From positions 1 through 9,469 of the forward strand of contig CAKSOR010000072.1 in assembly GCA_934477985.1 (NCBI GenBank): a stretch of 9,469 nt of DNA, read 5' to 3'. Source of the DNA: an uncultured Eubacteriales bacterium. Its GTDB lineage: Bacteria > Bacillota > Clostridia > Oscillospirales > CAG-272. The notes beneath the pieces are model-generated. The model had not been told where the DNA came from and did no database searches. It saw nothing but the letters and a program-made list of their open reading frames with translations. Each line of letters opens with the position of its first letter. Within the stretch, counting starts at the first letter, position 1. Of the stretch, positions 7,060 through 9,469 are shown piece after piece. A program made the translations under genes and the position numbers.

Positions 7060-8348
7060 TCAGCTTTTGTGAGGACCTGGGACATGTTCGCGCTCATCTT
7101 TACCATGTTGACGAACGGGACGTACTTGTTGTTGACGAACTCGCTTCCGTCGACCTTGCCATAGTCAAACTCCTCGGACTGATATTCGCCGGTCATACCG
7201 TTCGTTGCACCGTAATAGAGCTTGAGCTCGCCGTCAACGATCATGAAGTATCCGTTTTCCTCAAAGTTTCTCATACCGCTGGCTTCCATACCCTCGATGG
7301 CGGCGTAGGTCTTGTCGCTGCCCGCGAACTCAGCTGATGCGGGATCCTGATCAGCGCGGTTGTAGATGTAGCAGTTGTTCTTACCGTACTTTGCGACCTG
7401 CTCCTCATAGGTTGACTCGGGGAGAGAATCGTCGATGGACTCCGGATATGTAGCTCTCTGAGCGTTCAGCACCTTCTGCGTGAAAGTTCCGTCGGAATTG
7501 AGCTCGAGAATGATCTTTGAGCGGATCCAGAGGAAATTGTCCTTTGTGTAGCAGGGATTTTCCGCGCTTGCCTGAGAAGCGAAGCCCTGCCAGTCATAAG
7601 TTCCGGTGTAGGTTCCGACAATGTCCTTGTTCTTTTCGGCGTCGAACTCGTTGTTCACCATTACGGTAACCACATCATCGGCAATCGCGGTATCAGTCGA
7701 GGTAATGGTTTTGCCCATCATCGACTGAACAGTCGTGGTGGTTATCTGATAGTTGCTCGAGGCGGTGATGGTAGCGACTCCGGCGCTTACAGCGGTGATC
7801 TTGCCGTCAGCGTCGACTGTAGCGACTTTGGGATTGCTGGATGTCCAGGTGACTCCGGCGTCAGTCTTGTCAAATACGGTCGGAACCTCTACGGTCGCGG
7901 TGAGAACCGCGCTGGGATTTGACTCGGTGTTAAGCGAGATCATGTCGTCTCCGGCAATCGATACCTTCGAGGCGGTGTTGACGTTCACCGTAATTACGGC
8001 GGTGTCTGAGCCTCTTGTCGCGGTGATTGTTGTCATGCCGCTGCCCATCGCGATAACCGCGTTTCCGACAACAGCCGCTATCTTTTCATCTCCGCTTGTG
8101 TATTCAACATCATAGACTTCAGTTCCGCCGACAGTGGCAGACAGAACATCGGTTTCGCCGAGCTTAGAGAAGGTATACTCCAGTTTTGCGACCTCAAATG
8201 TTCCTGTAGGAGCGGTATTTGTTCCGGCGTTGGTTACTTCAGGGGCGTCGGTTTCCGGAGCGGTTGTGTTGCTGCCGGAGCAAGCCGCAAAGGAAAGCAG
8301 CATCCCGGCAACAAGAATAAGTGTGATAACTTTGCGATTTTTCCTCAT
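7056..8348 (-). CDS. Lipoprotein with two bacterial Ig-like (Big2-type) domains and a C-terminal beta domain
   Basis: I take the start at 8348 (430 residues) because it gives a proper lipoprotein signal peptide: MRKNRK, hydrophobic core 8-20, lipobox FAAC and Cys23. An AAAGGAAAA site lies about 9 bases upstream. The open frame runs back to 8480, but those 44 codons are not signal-like. After a Thr/Pro/Glu linker (24-50), residues about 52-124 and 128-232 form two Ig-like folds. The second has the typical Big2 pattern VTWTSSNPKVATVDADGKIT (166-185) followed by AVSAGVATITA (186-196). Residues about 241-430 form a different domain beginning VGTYTG (244-249). It includes SKIILELNSDGTFTQ (277-291), GYFMIVDGELKLYYG (366-380) and NNKYVPFV (406-413), which suggests a lipocalin-like barrel. 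It shares the DGxxKxYYG element with the third lipoprotein of the operon. This is the first gene of the operon, behind a strong promoter. Big2 domains usually mediate surface attachment or protein contacts; the exact role is unknown. Confidence 0.92.
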   Translation of the reverse strand: MRKNRKVITLILVAGMLLSFAACSGSNTTAPETDAPEVTNAGTNTAPTGTFEVAKLEYTFSKLGETDVLSATVGGTEVYDVEYTSGDEKIAAVVGNAVIAMGSGMTTITATRGSDTAVITVNVNTASKVSIAGDDMISLNTESNPSAVLTATVEVPTVFDKTDAGVTWTSSNPKVATVDADGKITAVSAGVATITASSNYQITTTTVQSMMGKTITSTDTAIADDVVTVMVNNEFDAEKNKDIVGTYTGTYDWQGFASQASAENPCYTKDNFLWIRSKIILELNSDGTFTQKVLNAQRATYPESIDDSLPESTYEEQVAKYGKNNCYIYNRADQDPASAEFAGSDKTYAAIEGMEASGMRNFEENGYFMIVDGELKLYYGATNGMTGEYQSEEFDYGKVDGSEFVNNKYVPFVNMVKMSANMSQVLTKAE

Positions 8349-8457
8349 GACTATATTTTCCTTTCGCAGCCTGACCAAGTTGGTTGATGCTAACCGTGTG
8401 GTATGTTTTAAAGAAAGGTCTCGCGAATTATTACCTTTCCCGTTTATGTCTGTTTTT

Positions 8458-8479
8458 TGCGGAGGTTGTTTTCTCCGCA
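8458..8479 (-). promoter_or_regulatory. Leader hairpin upstream of the lipoprotein operon
   Basis: A perfect 7-base stem TGCGGAG/CTCCGCA with an 8-base loop lies about 45 bases downstream of the expected transcription start. On the minus strand it is followed by an A-run, not a U-run, so it is not an intrinsic terminator for the operon. It may stabilise the leader or bind a regulator. On the plus strand it is followed only by CTTTTA. Confidence 0.4.
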
Positions 8480-8529
8480 CTTTTACGGCATATAAAATAC
8501 ACCTGAGAGGTAGGCTATCGTTCCTGTTT

Positions 8530-8559
8530 ATTATATCACAAATATCATGATTTTGTCAA
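8530..8559 (-). promoter_or_regulatory. Strong sigma-70/SigA-type promoter of the three-lipoprotein operon
   Basis: On the minus strand a perfect -35 TTGACA (8559-8554) and a perfect -10 TATAAT (8535-8530) are separated by 18 bases. A TG one base before the -10 makes it an extended -10 (TGATATAAT). Transcription should start near 8523, giving a leader of roughly 175 bases before the ATG at 8348. Nothing between it and the ATG looks like a better promoter. Confidence 0.85.
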
Positions 8560-8679
8560 TTGCTATATTTTACAAAAAATTGTGGTTTTGTGGCATGCTT
8601 TTTATTACGCAATCGTATTTCAAAAATATGGCATTCCATTTAAAACGCATACTATACACACTGCAACAGCATTTAAAAA

Positions 8680-8708
8680 TTGACAAAACAAAAGAAATAT
8701 GGTATAAT
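8680..8708 (+). promoter_or_regulatory. Consensus promoter of the transposase remnant
   Basis: A perfect TTGACA (8680-8685), a 17-base spacer and a perfect TATAAT (8703-8708) with upstream TGG (extended -10 form). The expected start site, about 7 bases after the -10, coincides with the ATG at 8715. Any transcript would therefore be leaderless or nearly so, and no Shine-Dalgarno site is present. Confidence 0.85.
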
Positions 8709-8714
8709 ACTCAT

Positions 8715-9323
8715 ATGGAAATAAAAGCGTTACAAAAGCGAATAGAAACAATAACAGACCCACGGAGAGTAAGTCACGGAAATATCCGGCACAGGCTCGA
8801 TGATATAATCATCGGGTTATGCACCATCATTTGTCTCGGCGAAGATTATCACGATATGGAGGCGTTTGGCGTCGAGTGAGAGGAATGGCTGAGGACATTT
8901 CTGGAATTACCGAATGGAATACCGGACAGCGACACATTCCGCCGTGTATTCGAGCGTCTGAGCCCCGAAGAGTTGTCTGCCTGACTGGATGAATACAGAA
9001 CGCGAAAAGCGCGGCATCGTCGCAATCGACGGCAAAACATACGCGGAAGCGGGAATGCCGACCACAAAGCATATCTACCCCGAAGCAGAGTCTGAAAAGA
9101 CACTCGAGAAAAATCATTACATCGCTTACGAATATTGATGAATTTTCTGGTGCTGTCAGAAAGCATTGGTCAATTGAGAATCAGCTCCACTGGAATCTTG
9201 ATGTGTTTTTCCGCGAGGACGCGGCAAGAGCGCGTAGAGATAATTCGCCACTTAATATGAATGTTCTCAGGAAGACCGCGTTATTCCTCGAAAATCAGGC
9301 AAAAACCGGTCGCTGGAGCAAAA
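8715..9323 (+). pseudogene. ISAs1-family transposase, degraded remnant
   Basis: The family is recognised piece by piece. The start (frame of 8715) gives DPRRVSHGNIRHRLDDIIIG and then DMEAFG, the N-terminal DDE_Tnp_1-associated domain. A TGA at 8877 interrupts EEWLRTFLELPNGIP and TFRRVFERLSPEELSA, and a second TGA at 8982 replaces a probable Cys codon. One frame over, GIVAIDGKT (9013-9039) holds the first catalytic Asp (9028-9030). A 1-base loss returns to the first frame for IRGSGNADHKAY (9039-9074). About 130-150 residues, including the second catalytic Asp, are then absent. The protein resumes near 9084 with EKNHYI and, after another shift, TSLTNIDEFSGAVRKHW and IENQLHWNLDVFFRED, with the catalytic Glu at 9176-9178. 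The end has no normal C-terminus or stop before the neighbouring gene's stop codon. It cannot make an active enzyme. Terminal inverted repeats and target duplications were not found. Confidence 0.92.
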
Positions 9324-9469
9324 TCAGGACTCCTCCTCACAGCCGAATGCCGCAATGTAGCTGTCACAGTACCGGCACAGCGCATCCGGGGCTTTGTCGG
9401 TATTCCGCGCCACCGCGACACATACCGGACAAAGTATCTTTTTGTGGCATCCGACGCATTTCGCCGGCA
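9324..9469 (-). CDS. C-terminal fragment of a cysteine-rich protein, likely radical SAM/SPASM type (5' end off window)
   Basis: The last 47 codons of a minus-strand gene enter at the right edge and stop with TGA at 9326-9324. In this short stretch there are seven cysteines: KCVGCHKKILCPVC (CxxCx5CxxC, visible residues 3-16), then LCRYC 14 residues later, then one more six residues before the end. The CxxCx5CxxC group followed by a later Cys is the arrangement of auxiliary iron-sulfur cluster ligands at the C-terminus of SPASM-type radical SAM enzymes, in which the CP(V)C element and a following CRxxxxx segment are common. A structural zinc-binding tail is an alternative. The radical SAM core (CxxxCxxC) would lie outside the window, so the call is provisional. 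No clear terminator follows the stop, and the IS remnant on the opposite strand begins directly at its 3' side. Confidence 0.55.
   Translation of the reverse strand, partial: PAKCVGCHKKILCPVCVAVARNTDKAPDALCRYCDSYIAAFGCEEES

Larger units (their letters stand above)
8349..8714. other. Divergent intergenic region with a hairpin-rich 5' leader
   Basis: This stretch without a gene holds two back-to-back promoters (8530-8559 minus, 8680-8708 plus) and about 175 bases of minus-strand leader. In the leader, ACCT-GAG-AGGT lies at 8501-8511, the 7-base stem TGCGGAG/CTCCGCA at 8458-8479, and the 7-base stem GAAAGGT/ACCTTTC at 8413-8439. Near the start codon, ACCAA-TTGGT (8374-8384) and GGTT-AACC (8382-8395) share bases and so cannot form together. 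I recognise no known riboswitch, including the FMN riboswitch. The AT-rich segment 8560-8675 shows no gene and no clear IS terminal repeat. Confidence 0.6.

Noticed and set aside
8349..8480. N-terminal extension of the Big2 lipoprotein to an ATG at 8480
   Set aside because: The extra 44 residues are basic and not signal-like. The ATG at 8348 has a ribosome binding site and directly yields a lipoprotein signal peptide.
8349..8523. FMN or other known riboswitch in the leader of the FMN_bind operon
   Set aside because: I looked for the conserved FMN-riboswitch core and for T-box, preQ1 and SAM elements, and saw none of their signature bases.
8551..8688. 11-base inverted repeat (TTTTGTCAATT / AATTGACAAAA) as IS terminal repeats
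   Set aside because: Both copies are simply the -35 boxes of the divergent promoters with flanking A/T runs. They lie on the same side of the transposase remnant and so cannot be its two ends.
8547..8714. Upstream in-frame extension of the transposase reading frame from 8547
   Set aside because: It would start within the opposite promoter, has no ribosome binding site, and its residues do not resemble the ISAs1 N-terminus. The family match starts at 8715, just after a perfect promoter.
8877..8984. The two TGA codons in the transposase as recoded tryptophan, glycine or selenocysteine
   Set aside because: TGA ends several intact genes in the window. No hairpin resembling a SECIS element was noticed, and the same gene also has frameshifts and a deletion, so simple decay explains it.
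1..9469. CRISPR array, tRNA or rRNA genes
   Set aside because: No regularly spaced direct repeats, tRNA-like cloverleaf or rRNA sequence was seen on either strand.

Overview
The window looks like a chromosomal fragment of a low-to-mid GC Gram-positive anaerobe of the Clostridia type (Bacillota). The evidence is near-consensus TTGACA/TATAAT promoters, strong AAAGGAG-type ribosome binding sites, four lipoprotein signal peptides and tightly packed operons. TGA is used as a normal stop codon (for example at the ends of both permease genes), so the standard code applies. Apart from one IS remnant, every gene I can support is on the minus strand.

Reading the minus strand from right to left: (1) 9469-9324 holds the last 47 codons of a cysteine-rich protein whose CxxCx5CxxC pattern resembles the C-terminal SPASM/auxiliary iron-sulfur region of a radical SAM enzyme. 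(2) 8715-9323, on the plus strand, is a decayed ISAs1-family transposase with two TGA stops, several frameshifts and a large internal deletion. It keeps a perfect promoter only a few bases before its ATG. (3) 8349-8714 is a divergent promoter region with a long, hairpin-rich leader toward the minus strand. (4) 8348-5727 is a three-gene operon encoding only exported lipoproteins: a two-Ig-domain (Big2-type) lipoprotein with a C-terminal beta domain, a small FMN_bind lipoprotein with an intact covalent-flavin motif, and a third lipoprotein that shares a short motif with the first. (5) 5556-5726 is an intergenic region with a strong palindromic hairpin and a second GC-rich hairpin. (6) 5555-1 is a second operon: a 218-residue protein with faint similarity to pyridoxamine-phosphate-oxidase-like FMN proteins, then a peptide/nickel-type (Dpp/Opp) ABC importer consisting of a lipoprotein substrate-binding protein, two permeases and the first ATPase. 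The ATPase runs off the left edge, and a second ATPase probably lies beyond it.

The ABC genes are linked by gaps of 1-12 bases or a stop-start overlap and must be co-expressed. The binding protein captures a ligand outside the membrane, the two permeases form the channel, and the ATPase drives import. The substrate cannot be read from the sequence. The lipoprotein operon would place a covalently flavinylated protein and two beta-rich partners on the outer face of the membrane, which suggests an extracytosolic redox or sensing module. A functional link between the two operons is only inferred from adjacency and from two possible flavin proteins. The three-lipoprotein cassette and the unrecognised 218-residue gene are the parts most likely to be undescribed.
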